A DNA stretch of 64,000 bases from an uncultured Oscillospiraceae bacterium (lineage in GTDB: Bacteria; Bacillota; Clostridia; Oscillospirales; Acutalibacteraceae). Under the pieces are notes generated by a model, which had not been told where the DNA came from, did not search any database, and was given only the letters and a program-made list of their open reading frames with translations. Below are positions 8,101 to 15,903 of the stretch, in pieces. The translations under genes and the position numbers were made by a program. The first letter of the stretch is position 1. Each line of letters starts with the position of its first letter. The stretch spans positions 21,916 to 85,915 of the forward strand of contig UQQR01000003.1 of NCBI GenBank assembly GCA_900543215.1. The letters run 5' to 3'.

Positions 8101-9650
8101 TTTGTAACCTGCGCAAAAAGCTGTTTAAAGTAATTGAACAAAAGCTGATGCTTTTCCGAAAGCATCGCAAGCGGTATATCCGTACCCATAGCGGCGGTGG
8201 CCTCCGCTCCGTTCTTTGCCATCGGAATTATTGCGTTGCGTATATCCTCGTATGTATATCCGAACGCCTTATAAAGTAGGTCTCTGGTTTTCGGATCGTA
8301 TCGCTCAATACGGCAGTTCGGCATTTTAAGGTCACAAAGGCGTACAAGGTTCTGGTCAAGCCATTCGCCGTAGGGCTTTCTTGTAGCGTAGTACCTCTTG
8401 CACTCTTCATCCGAAATAATGCGTTTCTTTGCCGTATCAACAAGGAGCATTTTACCCGGTTCAAGGCGGCTTTTTTCAACAATATGCTCGGCGGGTATAT
8501 CAAGCACGCCTACTTCGGACGATAAAATAAGCGTGTTATCGTCGGTTATATAATACCTTGAGGGGCGCAGTCCGTTACGGTCAAGCACGGCGCCTACCGT
8601 ATCGCCGTCCGAAAACAGTATTGCGGCGGGACCGTCCCACGGTTCCATCATTGTGGAATAATAATGGTAAAAATCCCTTTTTGCTCTTGTTATGGTCTTG
8701 CTGTTTCTCCACGGTTCGGGGATAGTAACCATAACCGCAAGCGGCAGGTCCATACCGTTCATCACAAGAAATTCAAGCGTGTTGTCAAGCATTGCGGAGT
8801 CAGAGCCCGCGGCGTTTACAACGGGCAGAATCTTGTCCATATCGTCGTCCATAAATTCGCTTTCCATTGTTTCCTCGCGGGCAAGCATTCTGTCGACATT
8901 TCCTCTTATTGTGTTTATCTCGCCGTTGTGAAGTATAAAGCGGTTCGGATGCGCGCGCTCCCAGCTCGGAGTTGTATTGGTGGAAAAGCGCGAGTGAACA
9001 AGCGCTATTGCGCTTTCGAACCTTTCATCCAGCAAATCAAGATAAAAGCGGCGGAGCTGACCCACAAGGAACATACCCTTATAAACAATGGTTCTTGACG
9101 AAAGCGACGCTACATAGGTGTTATCATTGCTCTGCTCGAATACCCTGCGGATAACATACAGTTTGCGGTCGAAATCAAGACCCTTTTTAATATCCGCAGG
9201 CTTTTTAAGAAAGCACTGCATAATGTGCGGCATACAGCAAAGCGCCTTTTCACCCAAAATTTCGCTTCTGATGGGAACTTCACGCCAACCTAAGAACTCC
9301 ACGCCCTCTTTGTCGGCTATTACCTCAAGCATTTTTTTAGCCTGATTTCGTTTTAATGTATCCTGCGGAAAAAAGAACATTCCCACACCGTACTCACGCT
9401 CGCCCGGCAGCTCTATGCCTATTTCTTCGGCGGCGCTTTTAAAGAATTTGTGAGAGATCTGAACAAGTATTCCGACGCCGTCGCCGGTCTCACCCGAGGC
9501 GTCCTTACCTGCCCTGTGTTCAAGCTTTTCAACTATTGAAAGCGCATTGTCAACAACTGTGTGGCTTTTTGTTCCGTCAACCTTAACAACGGCGCCTATA
9601 CCGCAGGCGTCATGCTCAAATTGCTGTCGGTAAAGTCCCTTTTCCGTCAT
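5130..9650 (-). CDS. gltB: Glutamate synthase (NADPH) large subunit
   Basis: A 1506-residue protein converting glutamine plus 2-oxoglutarate into two glutamates. ATG 9650 (MTEKGLYRQQ) is chosen over an upstream TTG-type extension because GGGGGA precedes it and because Cys16 then becomes the N-terminal nucleophile after a 15-residue propeptide is removed, as in the family. The glutaminase domain (about 16-430) is followed by a central domain and the FMN synthase domain with GGTGAAPQSS. The cysteines in CIMMRVCNLDTCPCG would ligate the 3Fe-4S cluster, and a glycine-rich GXGXG beta-helix domain ends the protein. A strong promoter and a leader terminator precede it, suggesting control by attenuation. 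Confidence 0.97.
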   Translation of the reverse strand: MTEKGLYRQQFEHDACGIGAVVKVDGTKSHTVVDNALSIVEKLEHRAGKDASGETGDGVGILVQISHKFFKSAAEEIGIELPGEREYGVGMFFFPQDTLKRNQAKKMLEVIADKEGVEFLGWREVPIRSEILGEKALCCMPHIMQCFLKKPADIKKGLDFDRKLYVIRRVFEQSNDNTYVASLSSRTIVYKGMFLVGQLRRFYLDLLDERFESAIALVHSRFSTNTTPSWERAHPNRFILHNGEINTIRGNVDRMLAREETMESEFMDDDMDKILPVVNAAGSDSAMLDNTLEFLVMNGMDLPLAVMVTIPEPWRNSKTITRAKRDFYHYYSTMMEPWDGPAAILFSDGDTVGAVLDRNGLRPSRYYITDDNTLILSSEVGVLDIPAEHIVEKSRLEPGKMLLVDTAKKRIISDEECKRYYATRKPYGEWLDQNLVRLCDLKMPNCRIERYDPKTRDLLYKAFGYTYEDIRNAIIPMAKNGAEATAAMGTDIPLAMLSEKHQLLFNYFKQLFAQVTNPPIDAIREEVVTDTSVYVGSDGNLLSESASNCGVLELPNPIITSAELVKIKAIDRPGFKVETVSLLYYTNTPLERALDHLFVECDRAYKKGANILILSDRGVDENHVAIPSLLAVSAIEQHLIRTKKRTALSVILESAEPRDVHHFATLLGYGARAVNPYLAEECITELIDRKLLDKDYHTAIRDYNNAILHGIVKIASKMGISTIQSYQSSQIFEAVGIKKEVIDKYFTNTVSRVGGIGLEEINEGVEYRHSHAFDPLGLGVDTTLDSVGEHKLRSGNDKEDHMYSPETVIALREATQQGSYKRFKEYTDMVDNERRPHTLRGLLEFNTEGVTPVPLEEVEPVSEIVKRFKTGAMSYGSISQEAHECMAIAMNRLGGKSNSGEGGERPERLGTERGSAIKQVASGRFGVTSEYLVSAKEIQIKMAQGAKPGEGGHLPGKKVYPWIAKTRYSTPGVSLISPPPHHDIYSIEDLAQLIFDLKNANKDARISVKLVSEAGVGTIAAGVAKAGAQVVLISGYDGGTGAAPQSSIHNAGLPWELGLAEAHQTLISNGLRSRVILETDGKLMSGRDVAIAAILGAEEFGFATAPLITMGCIMMRVCNLDTCPCGIATQNPELRKRFCGKPEYVMNFMTYIAEELREIMASLGVKTVEELVGRTDLIKVREKTVTKRAAMADLSQILYSDKSAPQSEKHFRPDNVFNFELEKTVDEAVIIPSFKSALKSGKPKAIDINVSSTNRTLGTIFGSEITKKYKNTLSDDTYVINCHGGGGQSFGAFIPKGLTIRLEGDSNDYFGKGLSGGKLIVAPPADSKFKAEENIIIGNVALYGATSGEAYINGIAGERFCVRNSGACAVCEGTGDHGCEYMTGGRAVVLGPTGKNFAAGMSGGIAYVLDENFDFYLRLNKELVTMSGVEEKHDIEELRSMIEKHFAATGSPKARRILNDFSNYIPYFKKIVPNDYSRMLAEISRFEEKGLSREEAELEAFYSVQK

Positions 9651-9680
9651 ATTAATTCCCCCGTTTATTGAAAATAAAAA

Positions 9681-9717
9681 GCGCCCACCCACAGAGTATA
9701 TCTCCGTAGGTGAGCGC
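9681..9717 (-). promoter_or_regulatory. Leader terminator/attenuator of gltBD
   Basis: On the minus strand GCGCTCACCTACGGAG pairs with CTCTGTGGGTGGGCGC (16 bp with G-U wobbles, 5-base loop), followed by TTTTTATTTT. It lies between the gltB promoter and the gltB RBS, so every transcript started at that promoter must pass it. A competing small stem GAGC/GCTC with loop AATGGC (9712-9725) overlaps its 5' arm. What senses nitrogen status here is not visible. Confidence 0.75.
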
Positions 9718-9739
9718 CATTGCTCTTTAAACTCTATAC

Positions 9740-9768
9740 AGTATAGCACATAATAATTCTTTTGTCAA
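9740..9768 (-). promoter_or_regulatory. Promoter of gltBD
   Basis: Minus-strand TTGACA (9763-9768), 17-bp spacer, TATACT (9740-9745), with an extended -10 TG one base upstream. It begins in the 7 bp after the SPFH gene stop codon. Confidence 0.85.
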
Positions 9769-9774
9769 ATACTT

Positions 9775-10725
9775 TTAATCGTCGCAGCATTCGTCCTTTT
9801 TAGGCGGTGCTACGGGCTTCGGTGCCTCATTCGTCACATTGCCTATACCGGTAGTCTCGCTGAAAACGGTGTTTTTTGTTACCATATTAACAGCGTCGGT
9901 CGGAATAATAAGCTTAGCCGCCGTGCCGTTTGAAATTTCGGCAAGGGTTTCAAGCCTTTTAATTTCAAGCACCGCCGCGTCAGCTGCCGCTTCTTTTATC
10001 GCGCGGATACCGTCCGCTTCAGCCTTTTTATTAAGGAATACAGCTCTTGCCTCACCCTCGGCTCTTGCAATGCGCGCGTCACGCTCGCCCTCGGCTGCCA
10101 GTATCATAGCCTGCTTGTCGCCCTCGGCTCTGGTAATTGCCGCCGCCTTATGACCCTCCGCCTGCAAAAGCGTTTCTCTGCGTTCACGCTCCGCTTTCAT
10201 CTGCTTTTCCATTGCATTCTGAATTTCGTCGGGCGGAATAATGTTCTTAAGCTCAACTCGGTTTACCTTCATACCCCATTTATCGGTCGCCTCGTCGAGT
10301 ATGGCTGTCATTTTTGCGTTAATGGTATCTCTCGAGGTAAGCGTACCGTCAAGCTCAAGCTCGCCTACAAGGTTACGCAGGGTAGTAGCGGTAAGATTTT
10401 GCAAAGCGTTTATCGGACTTACAACGCCGTAGGTATAAAGTTTTGCGTCGTAAATTCTGAAATAAACCACCGTGTCTATCTGCATTGTAACATTATCTTT
10501 TGTTATAACAGGCTGAGGCGGTGAATCAAGCACCTGCTCTTTAAGGGTTATTTTTTTGGCAATACGCTCTAAGACAGGAATTTTAACATGTAATCCCGCT
10601 CCCCAAGTTACCTTGTATCTACCCAAAAACTCAATAACATATTCCGTTGCCTGAGGAACTATCCTTACATTTGCGAAAAAGAGAATTACCAGCAGTGCAA
10701 TCAACACGATAATAACATACTCCAC
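9775..10725 (-). CDS. SPFH/band 7 (stomatin-like) membrane protein
   Basis: A 316-residue protein with one N-terminal membrane helix (residues about 3-19, VIIVLIALLVILFFANV), then the SPFH domain with the stomatin-type core (FLGRYKVTWGAGLH, VITKDNVTMQIDTVVYFRI) and a long charged Ala/Glu/Arg-rich coiled coil (about 170-250). The tail ends in KKDECCDD. Such proteins oligomerise into membrane rings and are thought to organise membrane microdomains or protect FtsH-type proteases; the substrate here is unknown. No NfeD partner gene is adjacent. The gene for an unknown 248-residue protein lies 22 bp upstream on the same strand. Confidence 0.9.
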   Translation of the reverse strand: MEYVIIVLIALLVILFFANVRIVPQATEYVIEFLGRYKVTWGAGLHVKIPVLERIAKKITLKEQVLDSPPQPVITKDNVTMQIDTVVYFRIYDAKLYTYGVVSPINALQNLTATTLRNLVGELELDGTLTSRDTINAKMTAILDEATDKWGMKVNRVELKNIIPPDEIQNAMEKQMKAERERRETLLQAEGHKAAAITRAEGDKQAMILAAEGERDARIARAEGEARAVFLNKKAEADGIRAIKEAAADAAVLEIKRLETLAEISNGTAAKLIIPTDAVNMVTKNTVFSETTGIGNVTNEAPKPVAPPKKDECCDD

Positions 10726-10747
10726 AAAAATACCTCCGGATATATTT

Positions 10748-11494
10748 TTATTTTACAAGTGCCGCCATAAGCTTTTTGGATTTCGGTATTGTCTTTAAAA
10801 AGCTCTCGAACGCCAAAAGGAAATGATTGTTGTCAGCCAGCATATCCTTAACGCCTTTTTCGGTGTTTTCATCATTATACGCCGCGGCGCAAAGGACAGC
10901 GACAACGGTATTTACGGTGTCCTTATCGCCCTTAACATACATATCGCCCAAAATATCATAAAGCTTTTTGATCTGCTTTTTATTACCTGATCTTAAAACA
11001 TTTTTGATGTGCGGAACCAAATGCTCGCCGAAGAAATTAAGATACAAAAAGTTGCCGCACTGTGCGATATGATCCTTATATTCGTCCTTAAGCGACGGGA
11101 AAAAGTCAAGCATTTTCTTTGCAAAGCCCGTAACTGTAATACTTCCGATTTTTGAAACGGTGGGAAGCTCTACTTCCTCGCCCGAGGCTGTGCGTTTAAG
11201 TTTTATACCCATATTTTTTCTGAGCGAAGCGGTAAAATCCATACCGACGGACGCCGCGTCCTTTGCGGTTTGCGAATCATCGAAAAGCCAAGCGCTTATT
11301 TCCTTAAACTCTCCGATTTCTCCGTCCGCAATCTCAGCCACATTAAGAGTATACATCTGGCGGCTCTCGTTATATTCCACCTTGACAGCTCTCGTATCGT
11401 TTTTATAACTGCCGTCCGCCGACAGCTTAAAGCTCTGCTCATCCAAAAACGGCTGCATTTCCTCAATTACTTTATCAAAATATCTGTTATCCAC
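10748..11494 (-). CDS. Uncharacterised 248-residue protein
   Basis: I do not recognise a named family. The first half (to about residue 95) alternates short strands with acidic turns (MDNRYFDKVIEEMQPFLDEQ), and the second half (about 115-248) looks all-helical, with a conserved-looking FFPSLKDEYKDHIAQCGNF and a Lys-rich end. No signal peptide, membrane helix or metal motif is seen. It has its own promoter, divergent from rsmA, and is probably co-transcribed with the SPFH gene 22 bp downstream, so a shared membrane-linked role is possible but unproven. Confidence 0.75.
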   Translation of the reverse strand: MDNRYFDKVIEEMQPFLDEQSFKLSADGSYKNDTRAVKVEYNESRQMYTLNVAEIADGEIGEFKEISAWLFDDSQTAKDAASVGMDFTASLRKNMGIKLKRTASGEEVELPTVSKIGSITVTGFAKKMLDFFPSLKDEYKDHIAQCGNFLYLNFFGEHLVPHIKNVLRSGNKKQIKKLYDILGDMYVKGDKDTVNTVVAVLCAAAYNDENTEKGVKDMLADNNHFLLAFESFLKTIPKSKKLMAALVK

Positions 11495-11528
11495 TTATAA
11501 CTCACCTGCAAAATTAATATATAAGCTT

Positions 11529-11557
11529 ATTATACATTATAAAACTCGGTTTGTCAC
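11529..11557 (-). promoter_or_regulatory. Promoter of the unknown gene and SPFH unit
   Basis: Minus strand GTGACA (11552-11557), 17-bp spacer, TATAAT (11529-11534). It is back to back with the rsmA promoter. Confidence 0.65.
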
Positions 11558-11567
11558 CAAAAATTTA

Positions 11568-11596
11568 TTGCAGAGCCAAATTTTATAGGTTATAAT
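11568..11596 (+). promoter_or_regulatory. Promoter of rsmA
   Basis: TTGCAG (11568-11573), 17-bp spacer, TATAAT (11591-11596), 30 bp before the ATG. Confidence 0.75.
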
Positions 11597-11626
11597 AAGT
11601 AAAAAATAAAGTTTTCGGAGCGAAAT

Positions 11627-12472
11627 ATGAATTTATCTGACATAAATACCGTAAAATCCTTGATTGCGAAAACGGGGTTTGAGTTTAAAAAATCTCTCGG
11701 TCAAAATTTTCTTATAAATCCGGATGTCTGCCCTGCTATGGCAAAGGCCGCCTGCGACAAAGAGACAGGCGTTATAGAAGTAGGTCCCGGCATAGGCGTG
11801 CTTACAAAAGAACTGTCGAAAAATTCGGCAAAGGTTGTTGCGATAGAGCTTGACGAACGCCTGAAAAGAATTTTGCCCGAAACGCTCGGCGATTGCGAAA
11901 ACACCGAGGTAATCTACGGCGACGCAATGAAAATAGACCTTAAAAGTCTTATAAAAGAAAAATTCGGCAACTGCAAAAGGGTTGCGGTGTGTGCCAACCT
12001 GCCGTATTATATTACATCACCCGTAATTATGCATTTGCTTGAAAGCCGCCTTCCGATAGACGCGGTAACCGTAATGGTGCAAAAGGAAGCCGCTGAGCGG
12101 CTATGCGCCGAGGTCGGCACAAGAGAAGCCGGCGCTGTAAGCGTTGCTGTAAGCTATTACGCAGAACCCGAAATACTTTTCGGTGTAGACAGAAAAAGCT
12201 TTATGCCGCCCCCGAATGTCGACTCCGCCGTAATACGGTTAAAAATACGCAAAGAGCCGCCCGTAGCCTTAAAAAGCGAAAAAGAGTTTTTCAAGCTTGT
12301 TAAGTGCTGCTTTTCACAGCGCCGAAAAACGCTTGTGAACGCCGTCTCCAACACTGCCGGTACGGACAGGGATGAATTACGCGCGGCACTCAGAAAACTC
12401 AATCTTCCCGAAACCGTAAGGGGCGAAAAGCTTACGCTCGAACAATTAGCCGAGCTTTCAAATATGCTTTAA
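11627..12472 (+). CDS. rsmA: 16S rRNA dimethyladenosine transferase
   Basis: A 281-residue SAM-dependent methyltransferase (KsgA) that dimethylates two adjacent adenines in helix 45 of 16S rRNA late in 30S assembly. Seen motifs are KSLGQNFLINP at the N-terminus, EVGPGIGVLT (SAM motif I), AIELDERL, and the catalytic NLPYYITSP (motif IV, N-L-P-Y). The C-terminal helical domain contains the typical CFSQRRKTLVNAV. Length is normal. It is a single-gene unit on the plus strand with its own promoter and a shared terminator facing clpX. Confidence 0.97.
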   Translation: MNLSDINTVKSLIAKTGFEFKKSLGQNFLINPDVCPAMAKAACDKETGVIEVGPGIGVLTKELSKNSAKVVAIELDERLKRILPETLGDCENTEVIYGDAMKIDLKSLIKEKFGNCKRVAVCANLPYYITSPVIMHLLESRLPIDAVTVMVQKEAAERLCAEVGTREAGAVSVAVSYYAEPEILFGVDRKSFMPPPNVDSAVIRLKIRKEPPVALKSEKEFFKLVKCCFSQRRKTLVNAVSNTAGTDRDELRAALRKLNLPETVRGEKLTLEQLAELSNML

Positions 12473-12510
12473 AAAATAAGACCGTCATCAAATGATGACG
12501 GTCTTATTTT
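12473..12510. terminator. Bidirectional terminator between rsmA and clpX
   Basis: A 17-bp perfect stem AAAATAAGACCGTCATC/GATGACGGTCTTATTTT with loop AAAT, with T runs on both strands. It overlaps the rsmA stop codon. Confidence 0.92.
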
Positions 12511-13749
12511 TTATGATGCTTTTCTTTTTATTTCCGCTTCGCCGTTTTCAACGGTTTTTGCGGTTATTGTAATTCCCGTAACCGTTTCGTCCGACGGAGC
12601 CTCAAACATAAATTTCTGCAAAACTCCCTCTATAATAGAGCGAAGTCCTCTCGCGCCCGTTTTGCGTTCTATGGTAAGGTCTGCAATCTTGGAAAGCGCG
12701 TCCGGCGTAAATTCAAGGTCGATATTATCCATTTTGAAAAGCGCCTTGTATTGTTTGATTATCGAATTTTTAGGTTCGGTCATAATCTTAACAAGCGTTT
12801 CCTTATCCATACCGCGAAGCGCGGTTATAACAGGAAGTCTGCCGACAAGCTCGGGTATCATTCCGAATTTTACAAGGTCCTGATGCGTCGCCTGCGTAGA
12901 AACAGCCTCTGCCTCAAGAGATTTCGGCGATTTGACATCTGCCCCGAAGCCCAGACTGCTGCCGCCTATACGCCTTTCGATAACCTTTTCAATTCCGTCG
13001 AAAGCGCCGGCACATATAAACAGTATGTTTGTGGTGTCAATCTGAATGAACTCCTGCTGCGGATGCTTTCTTCCGCCCTGCGGGGGAACATTCGAAACCG
13101 TACCCTCAAGAATTTTAAGCAAAGCCTGCTGAACGCCCTCGCCGCTTACATCACGGGTTATAGAGGCGTTTTCCGACTTGCGGGCTATTTTATCTATTTC
13201 GTCAACATAGATTATGCCGCGTTCCGCCTTTTCAATATCGTAATCCGCCGCCTGAATAAGTCTTAAAAGTATGTTTTCCACATCTTCACCGACATATCCC
13301 GCCTCTGTAAGTGTGGTGGCGTCGGTTATCGCAATCGGCACCTCAAGTATTTTCGCAAGCGTCTGCGCAAGGAGCGTTTTTCCGACTCCCGTCGGTCCTA
13401 ACATAAGCACATTGCTCTTATTCAGCTCGACATCGGGGTCATCGTTCTTATAAATTCTTTTATAGTGGTTATATACCGCTACTGAAAGAGTTTTTTTGGC
13501 TTCGTCCTGACCTATAACATATTGGTCAAGCTTTGCCTTTATCTCCTGCGGCTTAGGAAGAACAAAGTCCTTATCCTTTTTGGCAGGCTTGCTCTTTTTG
13601 CCGGCTTCATCATCAAAAAGCAAGGCGTTGCAGAATTCGATACACTGGTCGCAGATATACACGCCCGGACCCTCAACGAGTCTTGTCACCTCGTCCTGCG
13701 TTTTACCGCAGAATGAACAGCGTATCTCATCTTTTTTGTCATTCGGCAT
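12511..13749 (-). CDS. clpX: ATP-dependent Clp protease ATP-binding subunit ClpX
   Basis: A 412-residue AAA+ unfoldase that feeds tagged substrates to ClpP. The N-terminal zinc-binding domain has CSFCGK and ICDQCIEFC. Walker A is GPTGVGKTLLAQ, the pore loop is AGYVGEDVE, Walker B is IIYVDEIDKIA, the IGF-type loop that docks on ClpP is RRIGGSSLGFGA, and the sensor-2 region is RKTGARGLRSI. It is the third gene of tig-clpP-clpX, starting 10 bp after clpP, and is closed by the bidirectional terminator. Length and motifs are all normal. Confidence 0.98.
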   Translation of the reverse strand: MPNDKKDEIRCSFCGKTQDEVTRLVEGPGVYICDQCIEFCNALLFDDEAGKKSKPAKKDKDFVLPKPQEIKAKLDQYVIGQDEAKKTLSVAVYNHYKRIYKNDDPDVELNKSNVLMLGPTGVGKTLLAQTLAKILEVPIAITDATTLTEAGYVGEDVENILLRLIQAADYDIEKAERGIIYVDEIDKIARKSENASITRDVSGEGVQQALLKILEGTVSNVPPQGGRKHPQQEFIQIDTTNILFICAGAFDGIEKVIERRIGGSSLGFGADVKSPKSLEAEAVSTQATHQDLVKFGMIPELVGRLPVITALRGMDKETLVKIMTEPKNSIIKQYKALFKMDNIDLEFTPDALSKIADLTIERKTGARGLRSIIEGVLQKFMFEAPSDETVTGITITAKTVENGEAEIKRKAS

Positions 13750-13759
13750 TTGAATACCT

Positions 13760-14347
13760 CTATCTCTTAGAAATTACTTTGTCGATAAGACCGTACTCCG
13801 CGGCTTCGGCGGCAGTCATAAAGTTATCCCTTTCGGTGTCGATCTGAATCTGCTCAAGCGGCTTTCCGGTCTCTTCGGCAAGTATCTTATTTATATTGCT
13901 TCTTATCTGCTCGATGTGATGAGCGTGAATAAGAATATCCGTAGCCTGACCCTGTGCCTGACCGAGCGGCTGATGAATCATAATCTCGCTGTTGGGAAGA
14001 GCAAGTCTCTTGCCCTTTGTTCCGGCAGCCAAAAGGAAAGCACCCATACTTGCCGCCATACCCATACAAATAGTGCTTACATCACACTTTATATACTGCA
14101 TGGTATCGTAAATTGCCATACCGGCGGTTACCGCACCGCCGGGGCTGTTGATGTAAAAATTAATGTCCTTTTCGGGGTCCTGACCCTCAAGATAAAGCAT
14201 CTGAGCGATAATCACGCTGGCAGAGGCGTTGTTTACCTCGTCGTTAAGCATAATTATACGGTCGTTTAAAAGTCTTGAAAAGATGTCATAGGAGCGTTCG
14301 CCCCTGCTTGTTTGTTCGATTACATAAGGTACCAGACTCATATCCAA
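13760..14347 (-). CDS. clpP: ATP-dependent Clp protease proteolytic subunit
   Basis: A 195-residue serine peptidase that assembles as a double heptamer. The catalytic Ser is in GMAASMGAFLL, the His in EIMIHQPLGQ, and the Asp follows in the DTERDNF region, giving the usual S-H-D triad. The N-terminal SLVPYVIEQTSRGERSYDI forms the axial loop region. It lies between tig and clpX on the minus strand and has a good RBS (GGAGG). It is a full-length, ordinary ClpP. Confidence 0.98.
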   Translation of the reverse strand: MDMSLVPYVIEQTSRGERSYDIFSRLLNDRIIMLNDEVNNASASVIIAQMLYLEGQDPEKDINFYINSPGGAVTAGMAIYDTMQYIKCDVSTICMGMAASMGAFLLAAGTKGKRLALPNSEIMIHQPLGQAQGQATDILIHAHHIEQIRSNINKILAEETGKPLEQIQIDTERDNFMTAAEAAEYGLIDKVISKR

Positions 14348-14400
14348 TATAATTACCTCCGTTAGTCTTAATATTGACCCGAAATGCGGTTTATAATCAA

Positions 14401-15774
14401 TTATTTTTCGTCCTTATCGGCAGCTTTCTTTGTTGTTTTCTTTGCCGCCGGCTTCTTAGCGGGAGCTTTTTCCTCCGCCTTGGGCTCAACCTCTGTAATT
14501 ACGGCATTTTCCTTTATAAGGTCGATTGCCTTGCCTACCGCAAGATCCTTTGCGACCTCTTCAGCCGGAATAGCGTTCTTAACCTTATCGGCCTCTACGC
14601 CGTAATCCTTGGCAAGCTTCTCGTACTCGGCTTCGATTTCCTTATCATCGGGCTTAATATTCTCAAGCTCAACAATTTTTTCAAGCGCAAGTCTGTACTT
14701 GACCTGAGCCTCCGCCTGGGGACGGAACGATTTTTTGAACTCGTCAATATTCGAATTTGTATATTTAAGGTATGTTTCAAGATTAAGACCCTGAGACTGA
14801 AGTCTGTAAGCAAAATCCTCAACGCACTGGTTAAGACGGTTTTCAAACATAGCCTCCGGGATGTCGCCCTTTATGCTGTCAACTATCTGCTGAACAAGCG
14901 CGTTTTCGGTAGCTTCCTCAGCCGCTTTCTTCTTGCGCTCGGTAGCCTTTTTCTTAAGATCTGCCTTTAATTCCTTAAGCGTATCGAATTCGCTTACATC
15001 CTTTGCGAACTCATCGTCGACCGCGGGAAGTTCTTTAACCTTTATCTCATGAAGCTTTACCTTGAAAACGGCTTCCTTGCCGGCAAGCTCCTTAGCGCCG
15101 TACTCCTCGGGGAAGGTAACATTAACATCGAATTCATCGCCGATATTCTTGCCTACTATCTGATCCTCAAAGCCGGGGATAAACTGACCCGAACCCAGTA
15201 CCAAAGAATGTCCCTCAGCCTTGCCGCCGTCAAATGCCTTGCCGTCCGTAAAGCCCTCAAAATCTATAACAACGGTATCGCCGTTCTTTGCAGCTCTGTC
15301 CTCGACGGATACCATACGGGCATTGCGTTCCGCCATTGCGTTAAGCTCGGCGTTTACCTCGGCGGCGTCAACCTTAACCGCGGTCTTTTCAGCCTTTAAG
15401 CCCTTATATTCGCCGATTTCGATTTCGGGATAGGTTGTAAGCGAAACCTTAAAATCAACGCCGTTCTCCTTTGAGATCGATACGAGGTCAAAGTCCATCT
15501 TATCGTTTATAACCTTAAGACCGGATTCCTTTATCGCGTCCTCAACAAGGTCGTTATAAAGAAGATTGAGGGCGTCCTCGAAGAATATCTCGGAGCCGTA
15601 ATATGTCTCGATTATATGAAGCGGAGCCTTGCCCTTTCTGAAGCCCGGCACATTTATTTTTTTGCCGTTTTTCTTATAAGCCTCGCGAATTGCCTCACGG
15701 AATTTCTCGCCGTCAACCGTAATTTCCAGTTGATACCTGTTTGCGTCTATCTTTTTTGTTTCTTTCAAGCTCAT
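14401..15774 (-). CDS. tig: Trigger factor
   Basis: A 457-residue ribosome-bound chaperone and peptidyl-prolyl isomerase acting on nascent chains. ATG 15774 (MSLKETKKID) is chosen over a start 30 bp upstream because CGGAGGT precedes it by 7 bases. The ribosome-docking loop GFRKGKAP is present at about residue 45. The FKBP-like domain spans roughly 155-240 (GDTVVIDFEGFTDGKAFDGG), followed by the helical C-terminal arms and a Lys/Ala/Pro-rich tail that is longer than in E. coli. It is the first gene of the tig-clpP-clpX operon, a common arrangement. Confidence 0.97.
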   Translation of the reverse strand: MSLKETKKIDANRYQLEITVDGEKFREAIREAYKKNGKKINVPGFRKGKAPLHIIETYYGSEIFFEDALNLLYNDLVEDAIKESGLKVINDKMDFDLVSISKENGVDFKVSLTTYPEIEIGEYKGLKAEKTAVKVDAAEVNAELNAMAERNARMVSVEDRAAKNGDTVVIDFEGFTDGKAFDGGKAEGHSLVLGSGQFIPGFEDQIVGKNIGDEFDVNVTFPEEYGAKELAGKEAVFKVKLHEIKVKELPAVDDEFAKDVSEFDTLKELKADLKKKATERKKKAAEEATENALVQQIVDSIKGDIPEAMFENRLNQCVEDFAYRLQSQGLNLETYLKYTNSNIDEFKKSFRPQAEAQVKYRLALEKIVELENIKPDDKEIEAEYEKLAKDYGVEADKVKNAIPAEEVAKDLAVGKAIDLIKENAVITEVEPKAEEKAPAKKPAAKKTTKKAADKDEK

Positions 15775-15903
15775 TTTTATACCTCCGAAGTGAAACGAAA
15801 CCATAATATCTCGTTTTACAATAGTTCAAATCATTATAGCACATTAAGATAATTTTTTCTACATTTTTTTAAATACTTCTGTAAATTCGTCAAATTCTAT
15901 ATA

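Noticed and set aside
5851..9345. Many plus-strand frames opposite gltB
   Set aside because: All are antisense shadows of a long, highly conserved gene; none has an RBS or conserved motif.
9652..9720. 22-codon leader peptide (ATG 9720) across the gltB terminator
   Set aside because: It has no Shine-Dalgarno and no run of regulatory codons such as Glu or Gln, so I do not claim attenuation by translation.
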